The notes beneath the pieces were generated by a model, which saw only the letters and a list, made by a program, of their open reading frames with translations, made no database searches and was not told the origin of the DNA. Positions 26,363 to 35,992 of a stretch of DNA of 64,000 nt are shown piece by piece. Origin of the DNA: Homoserinimonas sedimenticola (GTDB taxonomy: Bacteria; Actinomycetota; Actinomycetes; Actinomycetales; Microbacteriaceae). The stretch is from contig NZ_JAPELL010000001.1 of NCBI RefSeq assembly GCF_026094475.1, positions 839,171 to 903,170 of the forward strand. Reading direction: 5' to 3'. The translations under genes and the position numbers were made by a program. Each line of letters begins with the position of its first letter. Positions within the stretch are counted from its first letter, which is position 1.

Positions 26363-27838
26363 TCACAGCCTTTCGGCGAGCCTCTGCAGGCGCGCCAGCG
26401 TGCTCTGCTTGCCGAGGAGCTCCATCGACTCGAAGAGGGGCGGGCTGATGCGGCGTCCCGAGAGAGCCGTGCGGAGCGCACCGAAGGCGTTGCGCGGCTT
26501 GAGCCCCATGCCGTCGATCAGGGCCGCACGCAGGGCCGCCTCGATGTTCTCGTGCGTCCACTCCTCCACAGCCTCAAGGGCGGTGACGGATGCCGCGAGC
26601 ACCTCCGGCCCCTCGGCCCCGGGCATCGCGTTCGCGTCATACTCGATGGCGTCGTCCGGAGTGAAGAGGAAGGCGAGCAGGCCGCGCGACTCCCCCAGCA
26701 GCTGCATCCGCTCCTGCACGAGGGGTGCGGCCTTGGCCAGCAGCACGCGGTGCTCGCCGCTGTCGACGAGGTCGGTGAGGTAGGGCAGCAGGCGCTCCGC
26801 GAAGTCGTGCGGTTCGAGCATCCGGATGTGGTCGCCATTGATCGACTCGGCCTTCTTCTGGTCGAAGCGGGCCGGGTTGGGGTTGACCTGGGTGACATCG
26901 AAGGCCGCCACCATCTCGTCGATCGTGAAGACATCGCGGTCGTGCGAGAGGGACCAGCCGAGCAGGGCCAGGTAGTTGAGAAGGCCCTCGGGGATGAAGC
27001 CGCGGTCGCGGTGGTGGAACAGGTTCGACTCGGGGTCGCGCTTCGAGAGCTTCTTGTTGCCCTCCCCCATGACGAAGGGCAGGTGGCCGAACTGCGGGAT
27101 CGCGTCGGTCACGCCGATCTCGATCAGCGCCGAGTAGAGGGCAATCTGACGGGGCGTGCTCGAGAGCAGGTCCTCACCGCGGAGCACGTGCGTGATGCCC
27201 ATTAGCGCGTCATCGACGGGGTTGACGAAGGTGTAGAGCGGGATGCCGTTGGGACGCACCACGACAAAGTCGGTGAAGCTGCCAGCCGGGAAAAGGATGT
27301 CGCCGCGCACGAGGTCATGAAACCCGAGATCGTGGTCGGGCACGCGCAAGCGCAGTGCCGGCTGACGGCCCTCGGCGCGGTACGCCGCGCGCTGCTCCTC
27401 CGTGAGCTCACGCTCGAAGTTGTCGTAGCCCTGCTTGGGGTCGCGACCGTTCGCAATGTTGCGCGCCTCGATCTCCTCGCCTGTCGCAAAGGACTCGTAG
27501 AGGTGCCCGCTCGCCTTCAGCTTCTCGATGATCTCCTGATAGATCTCGCTGCGCTGCGACTGGCGGTAGGGCTCGTGAGGGCCGCCCACGTCGATGCCCT
27601 CATCCCAGTCGATCTTGAGCCAGCGCAGCGCCTCCAGCAGCTGCAGGTAGCTCTCCTCGCTGTCGCGCGACGCATCCGTGTCCTCGATGCGGAAGATCAG
27701 CTTGCCGCCGTGGTGCCGCGCGAACGCCCAGTTGAAGAGCGCCGTGCGGATCAACCCGACGTGAGGCGTGCCCGTCGGCGAGGGGCAGAAACGAACGCGC
27801 ACATCGGCGCCGGATGCGGTGGAGAAGGAGGCAGACAT
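26363..27838 (-). CDS. gltX: Glutamyl-tRNA synthetase
   Basis: A 491-aa class I aminoacyl-tRNA synthetase of full length. The HIGH-type motif is [10 protein letters not shown] (19-28) and the KMSKS-type motif is KLSKRD (about 261-266). FRIEDTD follows the first motif, as in bacterial GluRS, and the anticodon-binding helical domain occupies the C-terminal third. It charges tRNA-Glu, and where GatCAB is used also tRNA-Gln. tRNA-Glu and tRNA-Gln genes are both within 7 kb. Confidence 0.97.
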   Translation of the reverse strand: MSASFSTASGADVRVRFCPSPTGTPHVGLIRTALFNWAFARHHGGKLIFRIEDTDASRDSEESYLQLLEALRWLKIDWDEGIDVGGPHEPYRQSQRSEIYQEIIEKLKASGHLYESFATGEEIEARNIANGRDPKQGYDNFERELTEEQRAAYRAEGRQPALRLRVPDHDLGFHDLVRGDILFPAGSFTDFVVVRPNGIPLYTFVNPVDDALMGITHVLRGEDLLSSTPRQIALYSALIEIGVTDAIPQFGHLPFVMGEGNKKLSKRDPESNLFHHRDRGFIPEGLLNYLALLGWSLSHDRDVFTIDEMVAAFDVTQVNPNPARFDQKKAESINGDHIRMLEPHDFAERLLPYLTDLVDSGEHRVLLAKAAPLVQERMQLLGESRGLLAFLFTPDDAIEYDANAMPGAEGPEVLAASVTALEAVEEWTHENIEAALRAALIDGMGLKPRNAFGALRTALSGRRISPPLFESMELLGKQSTLARLQRLAERL

Positions 27839-27922
27839 CGCCCCCTATCCTATGGCGCGGTCGGGGGTGCGCGGCCTGCGGTCTTCGCTGCCGCTGACGC
27901 CGTGGTCTCGGCGCTCACTGCA

Positions 27923-27961
27923 CCAAATGGTCGTTCCCAGCGCCGTTAGGCGACCATTTGG
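27923..27961. repeat. Perfect 11-bp inverted repeat, 17-base spacer
   Basis: ccaaatggtcg at 27923-27933 is repeated as its exact complement cgaccatttgg at 27951-27961. It lies just past the 3' end of the HAAS gene, in the 129-base gap before gltX. No T-run follows on either strand, so a terminator is not the obvious reading. Confidence 0.6.
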
Positions 27962-27967
27962 ACCGAG

Positions 27968-28531
27968 TCAGACTCGCGTGCGCGACAGGCCGCGAAGAAG
28001 CAGCCAGATTCCGACGATGACGTTCACGAACCCGAGGAGCACGAGGGCCGTCCAGGTGATGTCGTAGGACGCCGGGACTAGCGGATTGCCCGCGTCCTGT
28101 GAGCGGGTTCCCAGAAGGGCCACCACCGCGCTCGCGGCCACGCACACGACCGGCACGCAAAGCGCGAGTAGCTTCTCCCACAGACGCCACACGGGCGACA
28201 TGAGCACAAGCACGATGCCGACCAACCAGCCGAGCACGGGCACCAGCAGTCCCCCGAATGCCACCATCAGCGAGGCCAGGACGACGTACCAGCTCGATGC
28301 GCGCGGATGCTTCTGCGCGCGCGGCTCCGGCGCTGCCGCACGGGCCTCCGCCGCGATGAACGCCGGGTCGCCGAGCTGTTCGATGCGGGCGGCGGCGGCC
28401 GCGGCATCCAGACCCTGCAGCTCCTCCGCAATACCGGCGCGGATGTCGCGGGCCACGGTCTCCTCAACGCTCGCGAGCTCGGCGTCGAGTTGTGCGAGGT
28501 AGTTGCGCACCACCTGCGGTTCCTGGTTCAT
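27968..28531 (-). CDS. HAAS-domain membrane protein
   Basis: A 187-aa protein. Residues 1-60 form a HAAS-type helical domain (NYLAQLDAELASVEE, GIAEELQGLDAAAAAARIEQLGDPAFIA). Three or four hydrophobic segments follow, covering about 80-175. HAAS proteins usually sit next to a PadR regulator, thought to transmit membrane or regulatory signals. The remnant of such a regulator lies two genes upstream. The ATG overlaps the stop of the preceding small membrane protein (ATGA). Confidence 0.8.
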   Translation of the reverse strand: MNQEPQVVRNYLAQLDAELASVEETVARDIRAGIAEELQGLDAAAAAARIEQLGDPAFIAAEARAAAPEPRAQKHPRASSWYVVLASLMVAFGGLLVPVLGWLVGIVLVLMSPVWRLWEKLLALCVPVVCVAASAVVALLGTRSQDAGNPLVPASYDITWTALVLLGFVNVIVGIWLLLRGLSRTRV

Positions 28532-28854
28532 GAGGCGCCCTTCTTCGATGACAGCTCGCCCGTGCGGTGGAGCCCGACGACCAAGAGCCAGGCACCGACC
28601 AGCAGGAAGAGCGGGGAAAGCAGGTAGCCGATAGTTGCGACCAACTCACCCTGGAATGCCGCGACGATGACAAGCACCACAACGGGGGCGACGGCGGTCG
28701 CCACCACCTTCTCCCGGAGGCGCCACACTCCCGAGAACCACACCATGACGAGCCCCGCGATCCACCCCGCCACCGGGATGAAGGCGATCAGGAGCGTCGC
28801 CACGACGACGTACCAGACGCTGCTGCTCTTGCGCGTCTCGGGTGTCTCGGTCAT
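28528..28854 (-). CDS. Small membrane protein related to the HAAS partner
   Basis: A 108-aa protein (MTETPETRKSS) with three hydrophobic segments. SVWYVVVATLLIAFIPVAGW and FSGVWRLREKVVATAVAP closely match the membrane part of the following HAAS protein (SSWYVVLASLMVAF, SPVWRLWEKLLALCVP). It therefore looks like a paralogue without the HAAS domain. The start overlaps the PadR remnant stop (ATGA), and the 3' end overlaps the HAAS gene. Confidence 0.75.
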   Translation of the reverse strand: MTETPETRKSSSVWYVVVATLLIAFIPVAGWIAGLVMVWFSGVWRLREKVVATAVAPVVVLVIVAAFQGELVATIGYLLSPLFLLVGAWLLVVGLHRTGELSSKKGAS

Positions 28855-28985
28855 GCGTTGTCCTCTCCGACGAGTTGCTGCACGGTGCGGGTGAAGGGGC
28901 CCCACTGCTCCCGGAACGCCGAGAGCTGCTTCGTGCCGGCGGGCGTCAGGCGGTAGTACTTGCGCGCGGGCCCTGACGCGGAGAT
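28851..28985 (-). pseudogene. PadR-family regulator, C-terminal remnant
   Basis: The reading frame ending at 28851 carries SASGPARKYYRLTPAG then QLSAFREQWGPF, the wing and C-terminal helix of a PadR transcriptional regulator. The N-terminal two-thirds (helix-turn-helix) are absent. Above 28985 the frame runs into a 21-bp inverted repeat and then non-coding sequence before the fumarylacetoacetase gene. Full PadR proteins are about 100-180 aa, and only some 44 residues remain. Translational overlap with the downstream membrane gene is preserved, showing that this was once a padR-membrane protein-HAAS operon. Confidence 0.75.
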
Positions 28986-28998
28986 GCAAGCGATGAGA

Positions 28999-29055
28999 GG
29001 ACAAAAATTCGTCCCCGCGCTCCGAAACGAAGGCCGCGGGGACGAATATTTGTCC
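28999..29055. repeat. 21-bp inverted repeat (large hairpin) at the padR breakpoint
   Basis: ggacaaaaattcgtccccgcg (28999-29019) is the complement of 29035-29055 with one mismatch, around a 15-base loop. It lies exactly where the padR coding sequence stops matching its family. It could be the scar of a small mobile element or a non-autonomous palindromic repeat. No T-run follows. Confidence 0.7.
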
Positions 29056-29132
29056 ACTCGACGACGGAGGACGGAGGACGTAGGAACGAGGGCTACGCGG
29101 CGCACCGGGCGCGCCCGGCCGCGCGCGGCAGG

Positions 29133-29906
29133 TCAGACGCGGTTGCGCGCCGGGTTGCTGAGCGTGCCGATGCCCTCGATCGTGATGTCGACCGTCTGGC
29201 CATCGACGAAACCGCCGAGGCCGGCGGGCGTGCCCGTGAGGATGAGGTCGCCCGGCAGGAGAGTCCACACATCAGAGATGTACTCGAAGAGTTCGGGAAT
29301 GCCGTGCAGCAGGTCGCGGGTGTTGCCCTTGCGGCGTGGTTCCCCGTCGACGAAGGTCTCGATCTGGAGGTTCGAGGGATCGAGCTCGGTCTCGATGACG
29401 GGCCCGATAGGGCAGAAGGTGTCGTAGCCCTTGGCGCGCGCCCACTGGCCGTCGGCAAACATCTGGTCTCGTGCCGAGATGTCGTTCGCGATCGTGTAGC
29501 CGAAGATGTGGTCCGCGGCGTCGGCAGCCTTGACCCGCTTGGAGATCTTGCCGACGACGATCGCGAGCTCGCCCTCGTGCACGATGCGCCCCTCGACGGG
29601 CGGGATCTGGATGGTCTCGCCCGGGCCGATGATCGCCGTGTTGGGCTTGAGGAAGATGAGCGGGTTGCTCGGCGCCGAGATCGTGTCCATCTCCGCCTTG
29701 TGCTCCGCGTAGTTGAGGCCGACGCACACAACCTTCGAGCGGGGAATGACCGGCGCGAGCAGGCGCACGTCGCTCAGCGGGATGCGCTCCCCCGTCGTCT
29801 CATAGCCCGCGAACATGGGGTCGCCCGCGAGAACGACGAGTTCGTCGTCATCCACGATTCCGTAGCGGGGGTCGTTGTCGGCGGAGTTGAAGCGGGCGAT
29901 TTTCAC
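29133..29906 (-). CDS. Fumarylacetoacetate hydrolase family protein
   Basis: A 257-aa protein of the FAH/HpcE fold. CVGLNYAEHKAEM opens the catalytic domain, IVHEGELAIVVGK carries the metal-binding E-x-E, and GYTIANDISARDQ and GDLILTGTPAG complete the signature. Members are acylpyruvases, decarboxylases or hydratases, and the exact substrate cannot be told. In many actinobacteria this gene lies directly before gltX; here the HAAS/PadR remnant separates them. Confidence 0.9.
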   Translation of the reverse strand: MKIARFNSADNDPRYGIVDDDELVVLAGDPMFAGYETTGERIPLSDVRLLAPVIPRSKVVCVGLNYAEHKAEMDTISAPSNPLIFLKPNTAIIGPGETIQIPPVEGRIVHEGELAIVVGKISKRVKAADAADHIFGYTIANDISARDQMFADGQWARAKGYDTFCPIGPVIETELDPSNLQIETFVDGEPRRKGNTRDLLHGIPELFEYISDVWTLLPGDLILTGTPAGLGGFVDGQTVDITIEGIGTLSNPARNRV

Positions 29907-30081
29907 CCGTCGAGTCTACCGCTCCGCGAACGTGCGAGAATCGCCCCCTTTCCCATTCAACAGAACGGATGCTGCGACTAACTGCAGCACTTCGGTGGCG
30001 GCCGAGGGGTGGCGCGTCGCTGCCGCGTGAGGCATGCTTGCGGCACAACGACACTCGCAACGAGGCGAAAGGGAGCGAGCC

Positions 30082-31581
30082 ATGAGCGACCAGGTGTTCC
30101 AGATCATCGCGATCGCACTGTACTTCGCACTGATGCTGCTGATCGGCTGGTTCGCATTCCGGCGCACCAAGAACCTTGACGACTACATGCTCGCTGGGCG
30201 CGGGCTACGGCCAGGCGTCGCTGCCCTCAGCGCGGGCGCCTCCGATATGTCGGGGTGGCTGCTGATGGGATTGCCCGGCGCCATCTACGTCGCGGGTCTC
30301 GTGGAGGCGTGGATCGCCATCGGCCTCACGATCGGCGCCTGGCTCAACTGGAAGTTCGTCGCGCCCAAGCTCCGCGCCTACACGGAGGTGGCGGGCAACT
30401 CCATCACGATCCCCAGCTTCATCGAGCGGCGCGTGCGCGACAACACGCGCGTGCTGCGGGTCGTAGGCGGCGTCATCATCCTCGCCTTCTTCACCTTCTA
30501 CGTCTCCTCGGGCATGGTCGCGGCAGGCATCTTCTTCGAGTCCACCTTCGGTGCGCCCTACCTGCTCGGCATGTTCCTGGTCGGCGGCATCACGGTGCTC
30601 TACACGCTCTTCGGCGGCTTCCTCGGCGCCTCCCTCACCGACGTGGCGCAGGGCCTGCTCATGTTCGCGGCGCTCCTCGTCATTCCCATCGTTGCGGTGA
30701 TCACGATGGGCGGCCCCGCCGACACCGTCGCGTCGATCGAGGCCATCGACCCCGACCTGATGAGCCTCGTCTCCGGGGGAACCGTGGTCGGCATCATCTC
30801 CGCCGCCGCCTGGGGCCTCGGCTACTTCGGCCAGCCGCACATCATCGTGCGCTTCATGGCGCTGCGCACACCGCAGGAGGCGACCGCCGCCCGCCGCATC
30901 GGCATCAGTTGGATGATCCTGACCTCGGTGGGGGCCATTGCAACCGGTCTGATCGGCATCGGGTACTTCGCCCAGAACGCGGAAACCCTTGACGACCCCG
31001 AAACCGTGTTCCTGCGGCTCTCGCAGATCCTCTTCCACCCCTTCGTCGCGGGGCTCGTGCTGGCAGCCGTGCTCGCGGCCATCATGAGCACGATCTCCTC
31101 ACAGCTGATCGTCACCTCCTCGGCGCTTGTCGAGGACCTCTACCGCATGGTCGCGAGAGATTCGGATGCCTCGCAAAAGAGCCTCGTCATGCTGGGACGT
31201 GTCGGGGTGCTCCTCGTGGCGATCGTCGCCATCGTCATCGCGCTCGACCGCACCTCCACAATCCTCGACCTCGTCGGTTTCGCGTGGGCTGGCTTCGGCG
31301 CATCCTTCGGACCCGTCATCCTGCTGTCGCTGTTCTGGCGCAAGCTCACCAACTGGGGCGCGATCGCAGGCCTCGCGGTGGGTGCCATCACGGTGTTCAT
31401 CTGGGGCAACCTGCCGATCGGCGAGGTGCTCTACGAGATCGTCCCCGGCTTCGCGTTCGCCCTCATCGCCGCCGTCGTGGTCAGCCTCGCCACCTACCGC
31501 CGCAACGCCGATATCGAGCGGGAGTACGACGAGGCGATCGCGATGACTGGCTCGGTGCCGACCACGCCGCGGGCTCAGTAG
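30082..31581 (+). CDS. putP: Sodium/proline symporter
   Basis: A 499-aa member of the solute:sodium symporter family with about thirteen hydrophobic segments. SAGASDMSGWLLMGLPGAIYV is the PutP sodium/proline signature, and AWGLGYFGQPHI matches the conserved helix around 260. It imports proline with Na+, as carbon source or osmoprotectant. ATG 30082 has AAAGGGAG about eight bases upstream. It is alone on the plus strand and diverges from the FAH gene across 175 bases in which I see no further gene. Confidence 0.93.
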   Translation: MSDQVFQIIAIALYFALMLLIGWFAFRRTKNLDDYMLAGRGLRPGVAALSAGASDMSGWLLMGLPGAIYVAGLVEAWIAIGLTIGAWLNWKFVAPKLRAYTEVAGNSITIPSFIERRVRDNTRVLRVVGGVIILAFFTFYVSSGMVAAGIFFESTFGAPYLLGMFLVGGITVLYTLFGGFLGASLTDVAQGLLMFAALLVIPIVAVITMGGPADTVASIEAIDPDLMSLVSGGTVVGIISAAAWGLGYFGQPHIIVRFMALRTPQEATAARRIGISWMILTSVGAIATGLIGIGYFAQNAETLDDPETVFLRLSQILFHPFVAGLVLAAVLAAIMSTISSQLIVTSSALVEDLYRMVARDSDASQKSLVMLGRVGVLLVAIVAIVIALDRTSTILDLVGFAWAGFGASFGPVILLSLFWRKLTNWGAIAGLAVGAITVFIWGNLPIGEVLYEIVPGFAFALIAAVVVSLATYRRNADIEREYDEAIAMTGSVPTTPRAQ

Positions 31582-31605
31582 CGACGTAGGAGCGTATCGA
31601 TACCC

Positions 31606-32715
31606 TTACGCGTCGAGGCGGGTCAGCCAGCCGTGGCGGTCCTCCACGCGGCCGTACTGGATATCGGTGAGCTCCTGCCGCAGTGACATCGTGAGTTCTC
31701 CGGCCGCAGCATCCGCCGAACCGATCTCGAAGTCTTTGGCCTTGACGAGACCGATGGGCGTGATGACCGCCGCCGTGCCGCACGCGAACGTCTCGACGAT
31801 GTCGCCGGATGCCACGCCCTCACGCCATTCGTCGATCGTGACCTGCCGGCGCACCGCCTGGTGCCCCCGGTCCTCTGCGAGCTGAAGCACGCTGTCGCGC
31901 GTGATGCCCTCGAGGATGCTGTCGGAGTCGGGGGTGACGAGGGTGCCGTCCTTGTAGACGAGCACGACGTTCATGCCGCCGAGCTCCTCGATGTAGCGAC
32001 CCTCGGTCGAATCGAGGAAGAGCACCTGATCGCAGCCCTGCTCGTAGGCCTCGGCCTGCGCCAGCAGGGAGGCGGCGTAGTTGCCGCCCGTCTTCGCGGC
32101 GCCCGTGCCGCCGCGGCCCGCGCGCGTGAACTCGCTCGACAGCCAGATGCTGATGGGGGCGACGCCGCCCGTGAAGTAGGCGCCCGCGGGGCTCGCGATC
32201 ACGTAATAGGCGACCTTGTGTGCGGGGCGAACCCCCAGGAACGCCTCCTTCGCGAACATGAAGGGGCGGAGGTAGAGGGAGGTTTCCTCTGCGCTCGGCA
32301 CCCAGGCTCCGTCGACCGCGATCAGCTGCCGCAGCGACTCGACGAAGTACTCGGTCGGCAGCTCCGGGAGGGCGAGTCGGCGTGCGGAGCGCTGGAGCCG
32401 TGCTGCGTTGGCCTCGGCACGGAACGTCCAGATCGAGCCATCCGCGTGGCGGTAGGCCTTCATCCCCTCGAAGATCTCCTGGCCGTAGTGCAGCACGGCG
32501 GCGGCCGGGTCGAGGCTGATGGGGCCGTAGGGCTGCACGCGCGGGCGGTGCCACCCTCCCCCAGCAGACCAGCAGATGTCGACCATGTGGTCGGTGAAGT
32601 GCTTGCCGAAGCCCGGGTTGGCGAGAATCTCGTCGCGCTCCTGTGCGCTGCGGGCGGCAAGGTTCTTCGTCACCGCGAACTCGAGGGAGGAGGGTGCGAG
32701 GAGATCGTTCGTCAT
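31606..32715 (-). CDS. ilvE: Branched-chain amino acid aminotransferase
   Basis: A 369-aa class IV PLP aminotransferase. The cofactor lysine region is KTGGNYAASLLAQAEAYEQG, and the fold-type signature is YIEELGGMNVVLVY. It makes Val, Leu and Ile from their keto acids. It ends the minus-strand run leuB-ilvE, 20 bases after leuB, so they are probably co-transcribed. Confidence 0.96.
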   Translation of the reverse strand: MTNDLLAPSSLEFAVTKNLAARSAQERDEILANPGFGKHFTDHMVDICWSAGGGWHRPRVQPYGPISLDPAAAVLHYGQEIFEGMKAYRHADGSIWTFRAEANAARLQRSARRLALPELPTEYFVESLRQLIAVDGAWVPSAEETSLYLRPFMFAKEAFLGVRPAHKVAYYVIASPAGAYFTGGVAPISIWLSSEFTRAGRGGTGAAKTGGNYAASLLAQAEAYEQGCDQVLFLDSTEGRYIEELGGMNVVLVYKDGTLVTPDSDSILEGITRDSVLQLAEDRGHQAVRRQVTIDEWREGVASGDIVETFACGTAAVITPIGLVKAKDFEIGSADAAAGELTMSLRQELTDIQYGRVEDRHGWLTRLDA

Positions 32716-32735
32716 GGGAGGTCCTTTGCTCGTGT

Positions 32736-33797
32736 CTAATTCTGCGCGGAGGCGAGCGCTGCGGCAATCGCGTCGCCGACCTCGGCGGTGCTGCGGCGGG
32801 CATCGCCACGGGCGGCAAGGTCGGACTCGACGGCGGCGGTGACGCGCGCCGCGGCATCCGCGAGTCCAACGTGATCGAGCAGGAGTGCCGCCGAGAGGAT
32901 CGCCGCCGTGGGGTCCGCCACCTGCTTGCCCGCAATGTCGGGGGCGGAGCCGTGGACGGGCTCGAACATGCTGGGGAAGGTGCCGTCCGGATTGATGTTG
33001 CCCGAGGCCGCCAGCCCGATTCCGCCGCTGACCGCGGCCGCCAGGTCGGTGAGGATGTCGCCGAAGAGGTTGTCGGTCACGATGGTATCGAAGCGAGCCG
33101 GGTCGGCCACCATGTGAATGGTCGCCGCATCGATGTGCTGGTAGTCGACGGAAACCTCGGGGTACTCCTTCGAGATGGCGTCAACCGTGCGCTGCCAGAG
33201 GCCGCCCGCGTGCACCAGCACGTTGGTCTTATGCACGAGCGTGAGCTTCTTGGCGGGACGCGCCTGCGCCCGCTCGAATCCGAAGCGTACGAGCCTCTCG
33301 ACACCGTAGGCGGTGTTGACGCTCACCTCGTTGGCGATCTCATGCGGCGTGCCGGTGCGGATGCTGCCGCCATTGCCCACGTAGGGACCCTCGGTCCCCT
33401 CCCGCACGACCACGAAGTCGACCGTGCCGGGGTTGGCGAGGGGCGACGTGACGGAGGGGTAGAGCCTTGTCGGGCGCAGGTTCACGTAGTGGTCGAAGGC
33501 GAAGCGAAGCTTCAACAGCATCCCGCGCTCGATGATGCCTCCCGCGAGGCGCGGGTCCCTCGGGTCACCGCCGATGGCTCCGAGGAGGATGGCATCGTGC
33601 CGGGCAAGCTCGTCAAGGTCGTCCTGCTCGAGGATGCGGCCCGTCTCGAGGTAGTGCCCCGCACCGAAGGGGAACTGGGTCGTCTCGACCTCTGCCGAAT
33701 CGGCGACGGCCACCTTCAGCACCTTCACAGCCTCAGCGGTGACCTCGGGGCCGATGCCGTCACCGGGGATGACGGCGAGCGCGAGTTTACGGGGCAT
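32736..33797 (-). CDS. leuB: 3-isopropylmalate dehydrogenase
   Basis: A 353-aa NAD-dependent enzyme of the leucine branch. It has [11 protein letters not shown] at the N-terminus, [11 protein letters not shown] with the substrate arginines, the metal-binding [14 protein letters not shown] and the NAD site [18 protein letters not shown]. The ATG at 33797 starts [10 protein letters not shown]; the longer frame is leader. ilvE follows on the same strand. Confidence 0.96.
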   Translation of the reverse strand: MPRKLALAVIPGDGIGPEVTAEAVKVLKVAVADSAEVETTQFPFGAGHYLETGRILEQDDLDELARHDAILLGAIGGDPRDPRLAGGIIERGMLLKLRFAFDHYVNLRPTRLYPSVTSPLANPGTVDFVVVREGTEGPYVGNGGSIRTGTPHEIANEVSVNTAYGVERLVRFGFERAQARPAKKLTLVHKTNVLVHAGGLWQRTVDAISKEYPEVSVDYQHIDAATIHMVADPARFDTIVTDNLFGDILTDLAAAVSGGIGLAASGNINPDGTFPSMFEPVHGSAPDIAGKQVADPTAAILSAALLLDHVGLADAAARVTAAVESDLAARGDARRSTAEVGDAIAAALASAQN

Positions 33798-33964
33798 TCG
33801 AGACTCCTGGTTCGACACAGAACATTGCCAGGCTCCAGCGTACCGGGCGCCGTCGTGCAACTTTTTTCCCCCGCCGCAGCGGTAGCGGGACTAGCGTCGA
33901 AATGGACAACGGCTCGGTTTGAGCCGGCGCCGCTGTCACCTACATGAACGAAAGGACTCAGCTC

Positions 33965-34225
33965 ATGGGTATCGGTTCAGGCATCGCCCTCTTCGTCATC
34001 GGCGCGATTCTCGCCTTCGCGGTGAATCTCGACCTCGGCGGAGTGGTCAACCTCGACCTCATCGGCTACCTCCTCATGGGGGCCGGAGTCGTCGTGTTCC
34101 TCATCTCTCTTGTCATGTCGATGCGCCGTCGCTCCTCCGTGTCGACTGTGCGCCACGTCGATGGCGGTGGCGAGCGCGTCACGCAGCGTGAGACCCGCAG
34201 CGATCCCAACGATCCTGTCGCCTAG
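33965..34225 (+). CDS. DUF6458-type small membrane protein
   Basis: An 86-aa protein with two hydrophobic segments (GIGSGIALFVIGAILAFAV and IGYLLMGAGVVVFLISLVM) and a polar tail with RRxSSVSTVRHVDGG. This MGIGSGI start is typical of the actinobacterial DUF6458 family, whose function is unknown. The ATG at 33965 has AAAGGA well spaced upstream, so it is preferred over 33944. It ends before a perfect two-way terminator. Confidence 0.75.
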   Translation: MGIGSGIALFVIGAILAFAVNLDLGGVVNLDLIGYLLMGAGVVVFLISLVMSMRRRSSVSTVRHVDGGGERVTQRETRSDPNDPVA

Positions 34226-34238
34226 GCACTTCCCGACA

Positions 34239-34281
34239 AACGGCAGAACGCCCCCGCTGCACGCGGGGGCGTTCTGCCGTT
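34239..34281. terminator. Bidirectional Rho-independent terminator
   Basis: A perfect 19-bp stem (starting aacggcagaacgcccccgc) with a 5-base loop lies between the convergent DUF6458 gene and serA, and ends transcription of both. Confidence 0.88.
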
Positions 34282-34291
34282 GCGAGAAGCG

Positions 34292-35896
34292 TCAGGACTC
34301 CGTGATGTCGATCTCCTGCATCACATCGGCGTCGATCGCGGCGCGCACCGACTCGAGCAGGCTCTCGGGGGCCGGCGAGTCGATCGTGAGCACGCTGAGC
34401 GCCTGGCCGCCGGCCTCGCGGCGGCTGATCTGCATACCCGCGATGTTGATGCCTGCGTCGCCGAACTCCTTGCCGTAGACCGCGACGATGCCGGGACGAT
34501 CGGTGTAGACCATGACGATGTGGTGCTTCTCGAGCGGCACCTCGACGTCGTGGCCGTTGACCTCGACGAGCTTCTCAATCTGCTTGGTGCCCGTCAGCGT
34601 GCCGGAGACAGAGACCTGCGTGCCATCCGTGAGGCCGCCGCGGATCGTCAGCAGGTTGCGGTACTCGTCGCTGACGGGATCGGTGATCAGGCGGACCTCG
34701 ATGCCACGCTGCTCGGCGAGGAGGGGGGCGTTGACATAGGAGACGGACTCGCTCACCACATTGGTGAAGATGCCCTTGAGCGCGGCGAGCTTCAGCACCT
34801 TGACGTCGAGATCGGCGATTTCGCCACGCACCTCGATGTCGACGCTGGAGACGGGCCCCTGGGCGAGCGCGCTGAACACCTGGCCCAGCTTCTCCATGAG
34901 CGGGATGCCGGGGCGCACGACCTCGTCAATAACACCGCCTGCCACGTTGACGGCGTCGGGCACAAGCTCGCCGCCGAGGGCAAGACGCACCGACTTGGCG
35001 ACGGAGACGCCCGCCTTCTCCTGCGCTTCGTCGGTCGATGCGCCGAGGTGCGGCGTGAGCACAACGTTGTCGAGCGTCGCAAGGGGCGAGTCCTTGGGCG
35101 GCTCGCTCACGAAGACGTCAAGACCGGCGCCCGCGATCTGCTTGGTCGAGAGCGCCACGTAGAGCGCATCCTCGTCGATGATGCCGCCGCGGCTGCAATT
35201 GACGATGCGCAAGGAAGGCTTCGCCTTCGCGAACTCGGCGGCGCCAAACAGTCCCGTCGTCTCGGGGGTCTTCGGGATGTGGATGGTGATGAAGTCGGAC
35301 TGCTCGATGAGTTCGTCGAGCGAGACGACCTGCACGCCGAGCTGCTGGGCCCGGGTGGGAGTGACGTAGGGGTCGTAGGCGATGAGGTTGGCACCGAAGC
35401 CGGCGAGGCGCTGCGCGACGAGCGTGCCGATGCGCCCGAGACCCACGATGCCGATCGTCTTCTCGAAGAGCTCGATTCCCGTGTACTTGGAGCGCTTCCA
35501 CTCCCCCGCCTTCATCGACTCGTGCGCATCCGGGATGAAGCGGGCGAGCGAGAGGATGTGGCCGACCGCGAGTTCGGCGGCCGAGATGACGTTCGACGTG
35601 GGAGCGTTGACGACCATCACGCCCGCCGTCGTCGCCGCCTTGATGTCGACGTTGTCGAGGCCGACGCCCGCGCGGGCGATCACCTTGAGCTTCTTGCCGG
35701 CGGCGATCGCCTCCTCGTCCATCTTCGTCGCGGAACGGATGAGCACCGCGGATGCCTCGGCGAGCGCCGACAGCAGCGCCGGACGGTCAGTGCCATCCAC
35801 CGATCGGATGTCGAAGTCGGGGCCGAGGGCCTCGACGGTAGCGGGCGACAGTTCTTCAGCGATCAGCACGACCGGCTTTGCCACGAAATGGTCCAT
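34292..35896 (-). CDS. serA: D-3-phosphoglycerate dehydrogenase
   Basis: A 534-aa enzyme, the long actinobacterial form. The substrate/NAD domain has GLGRIGTLVAQRLAGFG, the catalytic region holds NCSRGGIIDEDAL and the His in HLGASTDEAQEKAG. An intervening ASB domain follows and a C-terminal ACT domain (VMVYTDRPGIVAVYGKEF) that senses serine. It catalyses the first step of serine synthesis. It lies between the ilvC region and leuB on the same strand, with its own leader of about 95 bases. Confidence 0.96.
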   Translation of the reverse strand: MDHFVAKPVVLIAEELSPATVEALGPDFDIRSVDGTDRPALLSALAEASAVLIRSATKMDEEAIAAGKKLKVIARAGVGLDNVDIKAATTAGVMVVNAPTSNVISAAELAVGHILSLARFIPDAHESMKAGEWKRSKYTGIELFEKTIGIVGLGRIGTLVAQRLAGFGANLIAYDPYVTPTRAQQLGVQVVSLDELIEQSDFITIHIPKTPETTGLFGAAEFAKAKPSLRIVNCSRGGIIDEDALYVALSTKQIAGAGLDVFVSEPPKDSPLATLDNVVLTPHLGASTDEAQEKAGVSVAKSVRLALGGELVPDAVNVAGGVIDEVVRPGIPLMEKLGQVFSALAQGPVSSVDIEVRGEIADLDVKVLKLAALKGIFTNVVSESVSYVNAPLLAEQRGIEVRLITDPVSDEYRNLLTIRGGLTDGTQVSVSGTLTGTKQIEKLVEVNGHDVEVPLEKHHIVMVYTDRPGIVAVYGKEFGDAGINIAGMQISRREAGGQALSVLTIDSPAPESLLESVRAAIDADVMQEIDITES

Positions 35897-35992
35897 TCGT
35901 CGGGAGGAGTGGGTGTCGTGCCGCGAGGCTTGGGGCCGCGGCTCGGCCAGTTTAGTGCACGTGCGACAGCGCCCTGCAGAAGGCCGCCGCCG

